This document shows positions 43,501 through 56,754 of a stretch of DNA of 64,000 nt, one piece after another. A program made the position numbers and the translations under genes. Each line of letters begins with the position of its first letter. Positions within the stretch are counted from its first letter, which is position 1. The DNA lies in the NCBI GenBank assembly GCA_047967505.1, contig CM106540.1; one strand, written 5' to 3'. The notes under the pieces were generated by a model, which was not told the DNA's origin, searched no databases, and worked only from the letters and a program-made list of their open reading frames with translations. This DNA is from Dipteris shenzhenensis (lineage: Eukaryota; Polypodiophyta; Polypodiopsida; Gleicheniales).

Positions 43501-44620
43501 GTGAATTACAGCTAATAATGACGGGGGTGACAGCAGTCTTGACTGACAGACTTGGGCGACGCCTCCTGCTCATGGTGAGTTTGAATAACTGTGCATCATG
43601 TGCTAGTGCATGTAAGATGAATGTTGCATCAAGGAGCAAATACTAGTTTTTGCGGAAGAAAATAATGAGTGTTGTTTCTACTGTGTAGGTGTCTTCTGGT
43701 GGGATGACTGTCAGCTGCTTTCTTGTTGGACTTTCTTTCTACTTACAGGTTATCTATTAAAGTGTCATCTTCTTGAACGTTTTGCAAGTATTAGGTTTTT
43801 GCTTTGCTACTTCCAAGGAGAAGGCTTGCTGGACAACCATTGACAAACATCTTGCCTTCAACTTTGTGTTGCTTATTCTCTTTTTCTTCCATGTTGATAG
43901 GAACATGGAAGTTCTTCAATACAACAGTTTGTTGGATATATGGCTCTTGTTAGTCTTCTGGTATTATTTCTTGCCTGGATGGTCTCATGTAATTTATTAA
44001 CTGCATGTCTTTTGGTGCTGATTGAGATTTGAAAGTGCAATAAACTGCATGCAGGTCTATGTTATTTCTTTCTCAATGGGCCTTGGAGCCATACCATGGA
44101 TCATGATGTCGGAGGTAGAATGGAATTTTCTCAGCCCCAGATTGTTTTTCCTGGAGTTAGATGTGTACAATGTGAAAGAACACAGTTTACATCCATAGTA
44201 ACTAAAAGCCTGAACTATAGTATTTTACCTTTAAAGTTTTTGATATCTGCTAACTTTGTCCTTTTTTTTGGCAGGTATTTCCTTCGAATGTAAAGGGACT
44301 TGCTGGAAGCTTGGCAACGCTTGTGAGTTGGTTTTCAAGCTGGGTTGTCACCGTGTCTTTCAATACAATGCTTGATTGGAGTTCACCAGGTATGTTACTT
44401 ACTTGGTTCTAGTCCTTTGAGCCAACCATGCTGTTGCTTTGGGGAATATTTTGTGGACTAAGAAATTTTCGGTGTTTATGAGTCTTGATGGAGCTCCTGA
44501 TGTGCAGGATCTTTTGGAATCTTTGGTTGCATTTGTGCATTGACACTGGTATTTGTGGCTCTTAGAGTTCCAGAAACAAAGGGCAAAACTCTGGAGGAAA
44601 TACAAGCTTTTTTCAAATAG
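28543..44620 (+). CDS. ERD6-like (ESL) monosaccharide transporter, 18 exons, 486 residues
   Basis: MFS sugar porter of the ERD6-like family; characterised members move hexoses by facilitated diffusion or H+ symport, mostly at the tonoplast. Exons: 28543-28740, 29275-29337, 29513-29602, 29703-29762, 29889-29954, 30214-30279, 30394-30469, 41698-41762, 42137-42229, 42456-42536, 42628-42712, 43198-43244, 43512-43574, 43689-43748, 43901-43960, 44055-44114, 44275-44389, 44508-44620. They total 1,461 bp. Every intron is GT-AG and the joined frame has no stop. The ATG at 28,543 has a strong context (G at -3 and +4). A 45-residue cytosolic N-terminus has a KRRRRSRR patch. Twelve membrane segments follow with signatures LAEYLGRKG (109-117), [10 protein letters not shown] (145-154), YIAEIAP (163-169), PESPRWL (222-228), QQFVGIN (295-301), DRLGRR (342-347) and [12 protein letters not shown] (471-482). 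Length and exon count fit ERD6-like 4/6/7-type genes. Intron 7 is 11,228 bp and full of retroelements; the other introns are 91-534 bp. Substrate and compartment are inferred from the family. Confidence 0.95.
31101..33186 (+). mobile_element. LINE A, left part (5' UTR, ORF1, endonuclease, RT start)
   Basis: L1-type non-LTR element in sense with the host gene. A GC-rich leader with repeated ctagcc/gcgctagcc motifs (31,140-31,260) precedes ORF1 (31,839-32,513). An endonuclease remnant (about 32,880-33,060) shows [12 protein letters not shown] and [17 protein letters not shown]. An internal deletion then jumps directly to the RT start [30 protein letters not shown] (about 33,090-33,180). The element is interrupted at 33,186 by LINE B and resumes at 38,448. 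Confidence 0.78.
31839..32513 (+). pseudogene. LINE A ORF1 protein (coiled coil plus RRM-like), one in-frame stop
   Basis: L1 ORF1-type nucleic-acid-binding protein. Residues from about 30 to 150 are a charged heptad-like coiled coil ([20 protein letters not shown] and [20 protein letters not shown]). After an in-frame TAA at 32,301-32,303 the same frame continues with [20 protein letters not shown] and SARRVGKVE, which match the RRM-like N(V/L)(L/R)I-RG...ARRVG block of L1 ORF1 proteins. The frame then ends at 32,513. The C-terminal domain is missing or has drifted out of frame. The only disabling lesion within the conserved part is one stop. Confidence 0.6.
33535..34374 (-). pseudogene. LINE B ORF2 C-terminal region with zinc-binding motif
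   Basis: A 279-codon open frame that forms the end of ORF2. It contains a CCHC-type zinc motif [19 protein letters not shown] (Cys-x2-Cys-x11-His-x4-Cys) as found after the RT domain of many LINEs, then [12 protein letters not shown]. The last 60 residues are basic ([10 protein letters not shown]). It is open end to end, in contrast to upstream ORF2. No RNase H motif was recognised. Confidence 0.75.
34720..35816 (-). pseudogene. LINE B reverse transcriptase remnant
   Basis: The pre-RT linker ends in [19 protein letters not shown] (35,560-35,640). The RT start reads [20 protein letters not shown] (about 35,430-35,500), then [20 protein letters not shown] and [15 protein letters not shown] (35,200-35,320). 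The active-site block is [18 protein letters not shown], then [15 protein letters not shown] (34,830-34,985), so the catalytic YADD is intact. In the FVDF region the usual K-A-F-D is replaced by Q-T-H-Y, which loses a catalytic Asp-associated motif. A stop occurs in the segment near 35,090, and frames change near 35,340. L1-type palm architecture. Confidence 0.8.
35900..36905 (-). pseudogene. LINE B endonuclease (APE-like) remnant
   Basis: Exonuclease/endonuclease/phosphatase fold. It reads [20 protein letters not shown], then [12 protein letters not shown] (36,690-36,860). The catalytic [17 protein letters not shown] (about 36,550-36,600) and [20 protein letters not shown] (about 36,300-36,370) follow. 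The GDFN and S-x-x-D/DY motifs are the metal- and DNA-binding residues of LINE endonucleases. Three in-frame stops (about 36,660, 36,470 and 36,380) disable it. The linker to RT (35,914-36,312) is open. Confidence 0.75.
37078..37795 (-). pseudogene. LINE B ORF1 protein (coiled coil, RRM-like, C-terminal domain)
   Basis: A Gln-rich coiled coil ([20 protein letters not shown]) is followed by [14 protein letters not shown], the RRM-like start [36 protein letters not shown], and the C-terminal segment [20 protein letters not shown], then [11 protein letters not shown] and [16 protein letters not shown]. This is the domain order of L1 ORF1 proteins. Stops occur at about 37,670, 37,590 and 37,490. 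It is recognisably related to the ORF1 of LINE A. Confidence 0.72.
37900..38430. repeat. GC-rich tandem repeat, 5' region of LINE B
   Basis: Some twenty degenerate copies of a gagaggctagcgg(g/t)a motif (10-16 bp, often paired as about 30-bp units) lie at 37,900-38,230, then gcggaggagcagcagtaga-type repeats lie to about 38,400. In element orientation this is directly upstream of ORF1, where LINE promoters lie. The Pro/Ala/Ser/Leu-rich minus-strand ORFs here are not believable proteins. Confidence 0.82.
38448..39275 (+). mobile_element. LINE A, right part (RT core)
   Basis: The RT frame of LINE A resumes after LINE B: EMSND, then [47 protein letters not shown] and [20 protein letters not shown], then [20 protein letters not shown] (to 39,143). 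After a frame change, [15 protein letters not shown] and [15 protein letters not shown] continue to about 39,270. YADD and the K-A-F-D block are present. Stops occur at several points. No 3' UTR or poly(A) was recognised, so it was truncated or has decayed past 39,275. Confidence 0.78.
39276..40495 (-). pseudogene. DUF4283/zinc-knuckle ORF1-type gag remnant
   Basis: Plant L1-like ORF1 (gag-like) protein on the minus strand. The start, [20 protein letters not shown] and [10 protein letters not shown] (40,208-40,495), is open. Then [18 protein letters not shown] and WTIGNQPLS-like sequence (about 39,810-39,890) match the DUF4283 core. [20 protein letters not shown] and [11 protein letters not shown] follow (39,650-39,760). 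The single zinc knuckle is [14 protein letters not shown] (about 39,510-39,550), with the usual His replaced by Gln. Multiple stops are present. This belongs to a third LINE family, distinct from LINE A and B. Confidence 0.65.
40496..41697. other. Distal part of intron 7, nothing recognised
   Basis: No domain or repeat is clear. Short ORFs at 40,861-41,184 and 41,388-41,660 have no family resemblance. The last 40 bases are pyrimidine-rich (cctcttttttggtgggg, then attgcag), as expected before a 3' splice site. Confidence 0.5.
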
Positions 44621-45320
44621 CATAAGATGAATTGGTCTGCAGAACTCAAACAAGCCAGCTTCAATTAAATTTCTTCTCTGGGGATAAAGTTGAGCTACAT
44701 GCGGAATCCCTATCTGTTAGAGGGCTGCAGAATGAACACTTTCTATGATAAGCTCATTATTGGCTTTGTTACATCTTGCTAGCTTCTCAGCAGACAAGTT
44801 GAACTTGAGAGTGGGGGGTTAAAGTATGTATATGGAATTTTTCTGAGCAAGGAGGTACAGAGGTCATTTCAGTGCAAAAGCCTGCATTGTGAGCTGTTGT
44901 TGGCTAGAATGTAAATGCTCATTCATTCCTTCTCATGATCTCTAGTGAGGAGACGATGAAGGCAAGGGAAAAATGTTGTGACATATTGGTGCCACTTGCA
45001 AATTGGATTGAAATTGATACACGGGAAAGAACTTCTAGATATATAATCATTTCATAGCTGCTCGACAGAGTGCGAATGTTCCGCTTTTCATATACAAATG
45101 CTGTAGATTCTCAGTGAAACAAACCGGGTCCTTTTTGCATGGCCCTTATTGGTTTTGACTGTGAAGTCTTGGCAGCAGGTGGTTGGGACAGAATAATGCA
45201 ATGCTCGCTTTTTAATGTCTTATCTTATGTACATGATTTACATATGAAGCCTCTGGTAAAACATTTGCTGTTAAAAAATACCTTTTTAAATTCTAAAATG
45301 GGAATTGCATAATAGAAGTA
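44621..45320 (+). other. Presumed 3' UTR and downstream flank of the transporter gene
   Basis: Follows the TAG at 44,618-44,620. No canonical aataaa is obvious in the first 400 bp; weaker variants occur (gataaagt at about 44,684, atataatc at about 45,042). The cleavage site cannot be chosen without transcripts. Confidence 0.3.
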
Positions 45321-47650
45321 ACTGCAGTCATTTCAATTGATACTGTTAATTGATTGAATTCTCCTTCTGTTGCCATTTTTAATGCTGTCAGCTCGTACAT
45401 TGTGGTTGCTTTTGGTATGACTGGAAAATCGGATAACAAGACAATGAATTTGCAAGCAAGTATGCACAATTACCTTGTTTGTATGATTCTGGTATGAATG
45501 ATACATTATTGCAGCTCTTGGATGCCTGCTTGTTGAGGTATCAATGGTGGCTGAGATTTTCAGGTGGCCCAATGCCACTCCCCAAGGTCCCATTGGACCT
45601 CTTGAAGCCTACCTTCCCGCAGATAGACCCCTCTTGAAGCCTAGTGCCTATATGGTCTATGATTAACTGGACGCACTAGCACAAATCTCATCTTGGAACT
45701 CATTTGCTCCATTAAGGTACTGTGTTGGTGCCCTCTTGTAAATGTGAGGTCTGAGCTTTCTAATTTGGAGCTACACGAGTCATCTTGCTCCATGCCCAAA
45801 AGAAATAAGTTGATCGATCATGCTGGCCCATCATCCCATTGAGCACAAATTAATATCTACAAGCCATCAACGTCTCATTGTCTTGGCTTAGGGACCACTG
45901 GATGCCAGCGTTGTTGCTCAAAACTCCTCTTTACAGTTTGGGATGGTTTATGAAATTCATTGGCAAAGACATTGTGGCGATTTAAAAGTGGACTTATCTT
46001 GTGAGGGGAGTAAGGTAAGGTCCATTTAAACAAAGCTTCTCGTATAGAGACGTAACAAGTCAAAGAGTGGAAAATGAGACTAGGTATAATTTCCCTCTCT
46101 AGATGTGGACCGTGTTTCCCCCCTAGAGATCCATTGAAAAATGAAATGAGATGCATCCAAATATATCTCATCCCTCCAATTGGAGGGATTTCCAAACATG
46201 GCTCTAGAAGCCCAGAGAATATAATCTTTTTTTCCAAATTACCAAACAATAAATTTAGCCCATGGCTTGACACTTTGATTGGCATTGTCTTACTCATCTT
46301 TTATTGATTAGCTCATCTATAGTTATGATGCTGATTACATCATTAATGGGCTTGGAAAATGTAATAGAGTTCATGAATTGATGTACACAGACCAAATTCT
46401 AATCTAGAACCAAACCATCAAATTATTGCCTCACCACTTGTAAACACTATTTTGATATTGAAAGCTAAATTTAGGACTGGTTAGGATATTGGGATTTGTT
46501 AAAATTTTATTCCACAATTGTGCAAGTAATACTACTTGGAAAGATCACTAGTACAGCTGCTTAGAAATCCAAAGACAACCACTGGACATTATCTACTATG
46601 TGAGGGTGCACTCTAAATCTTTTAAACTTTTGCTAAAACTAAGTGGTCATAAAAATCACAATCTAGCTATGGCATGGCGGTATGAAATTATTAGTGTAGT
46701 TAACATGCTTGCTTGAGTTCATACGTATGCAATGTCATTATGATGAATCTTATGTTATCAATTGTCTATCATAGTGGTAATCCGTTGTCTAGCTCTATGT
46801 AGTAGTTGTCAAACATGGTCAATAGTTTGGTCTTTTGCTTAAGCTAGCTAGGTGGTTACATGCAACTTTTCAAGATAGAGGTCACGAGATAGGTTTATTG
46901 AAAAACCTATTCAAGGTACTAGAAAGGGGGTTGGAAGAAGCAGGTGTTGACATAACAACTAGCAAAAAAGACCACTAAAATGCCTACAAGCTAGAAACAA
47001 CTCTAGCAACATTTTCTCGTACGTTTATAAGAACAACCCATTGGCACACATATGAGCCATTGCTAGGAGAGTGATGACAACAAAGAGTGATCCAAATATG
47101 GAAGGATTTTAAAAAAATGTCATTTGAAACTTGAAAGGGTGTAAGGATTGATCATTAGAAGCTTTACTTCACATATGTTGCACGGCCCAAAGTCTATAGA
47201 TGAGTGGTACACAAATCACATCATCATACACTTGCAATGCAAATCGTTTGTTCATCTTGTCTATTATTCATATGTGATGCTAGTTTGCTAGCTAATGCTC
47301 ATGCTTTGAAATCTAAGATGGAGAATGTTGATGAATGATGTTGGCACTATAGATGAAGCTTTTTGGGAGATATTGCCATTGATGATTGTATTAGCTTGGA
47401 CATGCAATGTTGATTGAGCTAGTTGGTTGACTCATGTTGCATTTCACAACACAATCGGACTCATTGTTTCATTTTGTTTGTTCATATCTGATCAACAATA
47501 TTTAGGATACACAATGTTGTGAATGATGTTGGAGCCATGGAATTAGCTTGTCTGGATATTGCATGGTATATTGGCTTAAACATGCAATGTTATTTCAATT
47601 GCGTGTGTACGAACTTGTTGGATCATGTCCCATTATAATACATATTTCGT
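45321..47650. other. No recognisable gene
   Basis: Unremarkable AT-rich intergenic DNA. An open minus-strand stretch of 140 codons at 45,875-46,297 has no recognisable motif and overlaps an equally unsupported plus-strand frame. Confidence 0.45.
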
Positions 47651-47877
47651 CTATTGCAATGTGTACTTGAACAATACAAAGATAGGCTTCTTATATAGAG
47701 AGAGCCTTTAGAATAGTCCACACCTGTGGGATCCTCTGATCCACATCTCTCCTTGTGAATATCCTTGATTCACATCTCCACATCATGTAGTCCACATCCT
47801 AGAGTGGCTACTTTAATTCTTTCCTAGTATACCATACCTTAGCCTCTAATATGCTCTCATGGCACCATATCTCAATA
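47651..47877 (-). repeat. 3' LTR of the gag-only element (outer end truncated)
   Basis: Aligns with 49,712-49,940 from ctattgcaatgtgtac to catatctcaa(t/c)a with about ten differences and one small indel. The remaining outer part of the LTR (corresponding to 49,650-49,711) is not present beside it. Confidence 0.88.
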
Positions 47878-48116
47878 CCTCCCCTTGGTGCCATGATCCA
47901 TTGGCTACTGCAAAGGTGGTCAGATGTGACTTTACATTCCATCACCTCCCCTTAGTACATACCTTGTCACAAAAGGTGGTCAAGTTTGGTTTTTACATGT
48001 TAATACCTCCCCTGAGTGCTTACATGGCTACTCTCAAGTGGTCAGGTTTGATTTACAAACGTGTAGGTTGAAGGTGGAAAGGATGTTGCTTCTCAATACA
48101 TGTTATCCTTGTCATT

Positions 48117-48880
48117 CTACTCATGGCTTGATGACTCCATGTAGTTGACATGTTGGTTCTTCAATATGCAATCTTCTTCTTTATGTCCTAGCTTCTTGCA
48201 ATGGTGACACTTTGGTTTGTTCTTCAGTCACTTTGGTAGTGACCCATCCTCCCGCAATGGTAACATTTCATTGATGTTTTACTGAACAATGCTTGTTCTT
48301 CATTATTGCTGCTGCGTGTCGATGTAGATTGTCAATGCCTTCAACTCTCTTTCTTTTTCAAGAAGAGAGGATACACATTCCTCAAACTTTGGATTTTGGA
48401 GATTCTTCAAAGTGGTTGTTAGTGCACTGTACTCTGTAGGCATGCTTTTAAGGAGAATTGCAAGTGCATCTTTTTCCCCTACTTTTGTGTTCATGCCTTT
48501 TAGTTGGTCAAAATGCTTCTGATTTTGTTGACAAATTGTGCCATTGATTCATTGAAGCTCATGTGCAAACCATAGAATTCAATCTTAAGATGAATTTCTT
48601 GGTTTTTGGCTTTTGTAGCAAACACTGTGTTCAACTCATCCCATGCATCCTTGGCATGATCCTTGGAGTCCATATGATGAATTATGTTTGGATCCAAGTG
48701 CAAACCAATGAGTGATAGTGCTGCTTCATCTTTTTCCTTCCAAGCATCATTTTGTGCAGGTATGTCTTCTTTTATAGTATTTCAAAGCTTTTGATGCATC
48801 AAGAGATACCTCATTTGTGTAGACCAGGTGTGAAATCCTTCCCCCGTGAAATTCTCAACAGTTGGGGTGTGTATTGCCAT
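48117..48880 (-). pseudogene. Copia-type gag with double zinc knuckle
   Basis: Starts at MAIHTPTVENFTGEGFHTW (ATG at 48,880). After an in-frame stop, AWKEKDEAALSLIG, then LHLDPNIIHHMDSKDHAKDA and FATKAKNQEIHLKIEFYGL form a UBN2-type gag core. NTKVGEKDALAILLKSMP and FEECVSSLLEKERELKAL complete it (48,303-48,494). Two CCHC knuckles near the end are CYHCGRMGHYQSD (last Cys lost by a frameshift) and CHHCKKLGHKEEDC. It stops at 48,117. Only one stop and one or two frameshifts are present, so it is comparatively young. The product would be a capsid protein that packages the element's RNA. Confidence 0.8.
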
Positions 48881-49637
48881 TGCAAGGGTCTCACCAGTTG
48901 TTGAAGAAACTTTCAAATCTGGAAGTGTCTAATTGCATACAACAAAATCAACTTGATTGGCACATAGAGCTCGAAAAGGCGATCACCCTTCCTTTTTGGA
49001 GTGTGTGCAAATTCTTCCTGGATTGGAAGTTACAGCTTGTCAAAGTTTTATGAAGAAGAGGGGTCCAATTGATGATGTGGTTCAGGGGTTCATATGCTCC
49101 ATGCAGGACTGTGCTTACCAAGAGACTGTGCTTGGGTGGCACTTCTGATGATTATGCATGCTAATGTGGCATAAGTAATCCTAACTCTAACCATGGGGGG
49201 TTAAGTTAACCAAACTAGGATTGATTCTTAAGTTAACCAAACTAGGACCAAAGACCATTAAACCAAACCTAGAGTTAACCACGTCATGGCTTTTCCTAAG
49301 GCCTGAGACCTTGGAGAAGTAGAGAAATGGAGATGGCGTGCTAGTGTTGCGGCTACAGTTTCAGAAGTTTGTGATCTTGTGGTCGTTTCGTGGCTGTCTC
49401 TCAAAATAAAATAGACTCTCCCTAGTCCTTCAAATATCATAGACTTCTATTTCTCATAGATCTCTCTTTCAATGATGAACACGAGGAACACTCACTCTCT
49501 CTCACAAACGGAAATTATTCCAATCAAGAATGAATGAAAATTTCTCTTCCATTCAATGAAATGAAGGAACTTTCAATTGCTCTAGATCTCTCACACTCTC
49601 ACGCAAGGATCACCATGTCTCAGTAGAAGATAGGGAA

Positions 49638-49649
49638 GCTTTGATACCA
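49638..49649 (-). other. Primer binding site of the gag-only element
   Basis: tggtatcaaagc on the minus strand follows the LTR directly. It matches the initiator tRNA-Met type with one change (a for g at position 9). Confidence 0.75.
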
Positions 49650-49939
49650 TAACAAAGTGAGGGATCAAGGAGGATCAAAGCACCACAAGAGAGACATAGC
49701 ATAGCAAACACTCAATCTATTGCAATGTGTACTTGAACAATATAAAGATATGCTTCTTATATAGAGAGAGCCTTTAGTATAGTCAACACATGTGGGATCC
49801 TCTGATCCACATCTCTCCTTGTGGATATCCTTGATCCACATCTCCACATCATGTAGTCCACATCCTAGGGTGGCTACTTTAATTCTTTCCTATACCACAC
49901 CTTAGCCTCTAATATGTGCTCATGGCACCATATCTCAAC

Positions 49940-49940
<1 letters not shown>
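49650..49940 (-). repeat. 5' LTR of the gag-only element
   Basis: 291 bp starting tgttgagatatgg on the minus strand and ending at the primer binding site. It is paired with 47,651-47,877. A plant TATA-like run (tatataagaag on the minus strand, about 49,760) lies in its middle. Confidence 0.85.
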
Positions 49941-49997
<57 letters not shown>

Positions 49998-50043
49998 TTC
50001 TATACTAGGTGTGATTCAGGTCTTTAACTCTCAAATTTTTGGG

Positions 50044-50109
<66 letters not shown>
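49941..50109. repeat. Two long (GA)n tracts beside the LTR
   Basis: (ga)n at 49,941-49,993 begins at the very base after the LTR end. A second tract (50,047-50,109) follows after 53 bp. The spacer gtgtgattcaggtctttaa is repeated with minor changes at about 50,189, after the second tract. Confidence 0.93.
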
Positions 50110-50113
<4 letters not shown>

Positions 50114-51000
50114 GGTTCTTCAGTTTGCTAATTTCAAACTCCGTCTTTAAAAAGAGATTTAAGAGTTAGGATAATCCTTATGTATGAGGTGTGATTTAGG
50201 TCTTTGACTCTCAAATTTTTGGTATTGCCCTAGCTTGGTCTTGCTAGTTTTCCAAGTCAATGTGGGTATACATATGCTACTTTCTTCTTTTCATAGTCCC
50301 TCAATTGTCTTGAAATGTGTTAATTTCTTCTTTCATTGGTCCCTTGAGTGTCTTGAAGTATGCGTCAGTGAAGGAAATCTACTTTGTGAGATTCTTGAGT
50401 GTGAGACTGTTGAAATTTATGGTCTCATGTGGTGATCAAGGTTTAGGCCATCCATTTGGGATTTAGGGACGTGAGATCCTATGCTGATCTATTATAACCA
50501 TGAGAGTTGTGTGTACAAGACATAGAAACGTTGAGGTCAGGAAATGTGTGGTTTGAGGAGAAGCTAGCATCATTTGACAATTTGTAGGCTTGAGTCCCAT
50601 CTCCCTGAGGTAGGTGTTAGAGTGGTCTTGTGAGTGCCTCATGTGTATTAGTGTGATTAGGTGTGAGGGATAGTGTGACTAGGAGTGGATGCGATTATGT
50701 AATGTAGGAGGTGATGTGTTTGAGAGTGACCTAAGACATGATGTCAAAGGTGATTAGCCTTTAATTCTATATTAAGATGTACTTGGGTCTTCTGGATACA
50801 ACTGGAATTGGATTGATGTTGTTTTTTTGTGAACTTCCCGAAGTATCTCTCATGCCTTACAACTGATTGCCCATGCTTCATCTCTCCCTCATTGAGCTAT
50901 AGCACAAGTCCACAATCCTCCTTGAACCTCCCCTATCCTTGATTTCTAACATGGTATCATGAGTTAGCATATCAAGCTCTCATTTCACCTATCATATCAT
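50110..51000. other. No recognisable gene
   Basis: No domain was seen. tggtatcatgag near 50,954, preceded by ctaacat, resembles a degraded primer binding site, but no gag or LTR could be defined around it. Confidence 0.4.
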
Positions 51001-51556
51001 AAAGCTCAAGCGTGATAGAGGAAGAAGCTCACGATGCACAGCTTTGGTATTGCATTCACTCAAATATAAGGCAGAGTTTCACTACATGGGGCAGTAAAGC
51101 ACACCTTAGGTCATGCAAAAGCCTTGGAGCTCTAGGAGACAATCTTTGTATTATGCCAAAATGGAAAAATATTTCAAATGGAGCTAGACAAGATAATCCT
51201 TTACATTAATGCCAAAAGAAGCAAATCTTTTTTAAAGGAGAACATAGCATGCTACCCTTTAGGATGAGGTGGCATCCTTCATGGCTCTTAGGAATTCTAG
51301 TTGAGCCCAAAAGTAAAAGTTTGACATTTCCCCACTAATGTAAGGCCACAAATTCTAGTTTTGACAAATTTTAAAATCAAACTGCATTTTTGTCTAGGTT
51401 TTGCCATAGTTTTTGTACCATTTCCTACATCACAATCTCTCTTATTTCACATGCACCTTCTGGTATATTAGGGGTGGTTATACCCCATGATTCCATCAAC
51501 TTCATCCCCTCTCTGTGCCAACAACCCATGAGTTGTATAGCTTCCATCACTTGGTT

Positions 51557-54694
<3,138 letters not shown>

Positions 54695-54965
54695 ATTGTC
54701 CTCCATTTGTTTTCCCATTTTTTGCCATAAATTTTCCCATCGTCTCCCCACTAAAAGTGTACATTCTTTCATTGCCTTTGTTAGATGTCCCATCATCCTC
54801 CATCTCAAGAGATGTACCTCCTGCCCTTGGCTCCATTAGATTTCCCATCGTCCTCCATCTCAAGGTATGCCTCTTTTCCTTGCCTTAGCTTCCCATCATC
54901 CCCATCTGAAGGTGTACCTCCTTTCCTTCTATCCCTTATGTTTCCCATTGTCCTCCATACATTCA
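54695..54965. repeat. Degenerate tandem repeat, about 55-65 bp unit
   Basis: Four to five units share cccatc(a/g)tcctccatctca then aggtgtacctcctttcctt-like sequence. They are imperfect, with variable spacing. Confidence 0.6.
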
Positions 54966-55229
54966 CACATGGCCTAGTATCTCTAAACTCCTTCTTTTAG
55001 CAGGTTTCGTGCCGACATAGACTCCATTGTTTTTTATGAACGATTGTTGCTACTCTAGTGAAAAAATCTGTAGCTCTTTGCCTCGCCTCTCTCCCTCTCT
55101 CAATTCTTTGCATGCACCAATCGGATAGTGTCTTCCACAAGATTGAGATATCGTGGCATCCTAGGAAAAAATTTCTTTAAATTTTGGGCTATCCAAACAA
55201 AGGGAAAACAAAGAAAAGCTCATGCAGGT

Positions 55230-55700
55230 ACTATGTGGAGGAGCTCAAGTTGGAGCTACTACTTAGGAGAAGTTGCAACAATTGAACTACTGTGACTCAA
55301 ATTGGAGGGTAGGTACTTATTACTGAAGTCATATTTACTTAGTGCTTAAGACTAACTAATAAAATTGGGAATACTAACTTACTAAGTAGTTACTAATAAG
55401 TAGTTACTAATCAGTTGATGCTCCTCGTTGTAGTAGCTTGTAAACTTACTAACCGGATGCTACTAATAATTTCTAACTATTTTAAGAGCTACTACAACGA
55501 GGAGCATCAACTGAACTATTGTGAGACAGGCCAAACATAGTTACTAAATACCAAACAAAGACTAGATTCGTACTTAAGACTAACTAATAAACTTGTGACT
55601 TGTAACTTGCTAACTAGTTACTAAGTAGTAAAAAAAGTTGAAAACTACTACTACTGAGTAGCTAGATACTACTAAGTACTTCTAGCTGCCTTGCCCTATC
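55230..55700. repeat. Diverged duplication containing a 28-bp perfect inverted repeat
   Basis: Two related blocks (about 55,240-55,400 and 55,487-55,650) share gagctactac, aactattgtga/aactactgtga, acttaagactaactaataaa and repeated ttactaagtag. Between them, a 28-bp perfect inverted repeat (55,411-55,438 against 55,487-55,514) spans 48 bp and could fold as a hairpin. Confidence 0.75.
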
Positions 55701-56754
55701 ATGAGGAGTAAAGAATGCCCACATCCCCATCCACTAAATAATTCCAAAAGAAATACAATCATAACAGAAAACTAGAACACCATCTTTTACAATGCATTGA
55801 AGGCACTAATATTAAGCTGCTCATTCTTGAAAGTCGGTAAAGAAGGGTTGTAAAACACCAAAGCACGATGAAGAGGAAGTAGGAAAGGTGCCTGACCAAG
55901 ATTCAATCCATTTTTCCATTATGCACATAAGGTACAATGGCATATGTAGCTGGTTCTATTAAGTTTGGCTTTTATGATCTTATACGTTATTCTAAGTGGG
56001 ATTTAGCATCATAATGTGTTAGTGGTAGTGCATTGATATGTTTTAGATTGCCTAATTGGTATCTCTTTGAAGGACTTGAAGGCCAATGATTTTAGTAGAT
56101 GGTATTCAAGAGAGCTATGCCCCTCGCTTATGTTAACTCTTCATGAATGTTCCCTTATAACTTTGGTTAATCAACATTTCACCCCTTGCAACAACTAGTT
56201 AATCAATGAGCACTGTTCCTTCCTTGGGGGCCCTATTGAGGACATGGCATAGCCAAAAAATGGAGAAATGGGACTCCAAGGAGATCTATTTGGCCATTTA
56301 GTTGTCCTTTCCAAGAGCTTCTAGGGGCATGATGTTGATTCCCTATGGTAGAAGAGGTATTCTTTGCCTTTTTTTTGTGTGTAATGGGTCTATGAAGGGG
56401 TCAATAACTACTAAAAGACAATGGTAGAAGAGACTTCATTAAAATACATTATAAGTTTTGGTCTTGGTTTGTTAGCAGTAATTGCATAAAGTACATAAAG
56501 TGTATTAAATCAAAGTCTTTTCCATTTGCATAGGATGTGCAAAGCTCTTTGGTCCCGAGAATCGAGGGTTGGTAATAGAGGAAACAGTAGGCTTTTCTCA
56601 AGATGCATGTAAGTTAGGTCTGAGAATGAAGAGTTAGCAGAAAGTTGGCACTTCAGATGGTGGCTTTTTCTTTGAGGTTCAAGGTTGTGTTAAAGTACAG
56701 GTCTTCCTCCACCTTTCAAAATAGCACTAAAGGACTTAGCGACATAGTATAAAG
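55701..56754. other. No recognisable gene
   Basis: No motif is visible. The right half may be decayed internal sequence of the Gypsy element that begins at about 56,755. Confidence 0.4.

Larger units (their letters stand above)
47651..49940 (-). mobile_element. Gag-only LTR retroelement (TR-GAG-like, Copia-type)
   Basis: A compact 2.3-kb minus-strand element: 5' LTR (49,650-49,940), primer binding site (49,638-49,649), leader of about 760 bp, one gag ORF (48,117-48,880), about 240 bp of tail, polypurine tract (47,878-47,886) and 3' LTR (47,651-47,877). No protease, integrase, RT or RNase H sequence lies between the LTRs. This is the structure described for non-autonomous terminal-repeat retrotransposons with a GAG domain. 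The 3' LTR lacks about 60 bp at its outer end, so it was truncated later and no target duplication can be read. Confidence 0.82.

Noticed and set aside
43961-43981. Longer exon 15 of the transporter using a donor at about 43,982
   Set aside because: It would add seven residues (VLFLAWM) inside a membrane segment where ERD6-like proteins align without an insertion. The gt at 43,961 keeps frame and fits the family.
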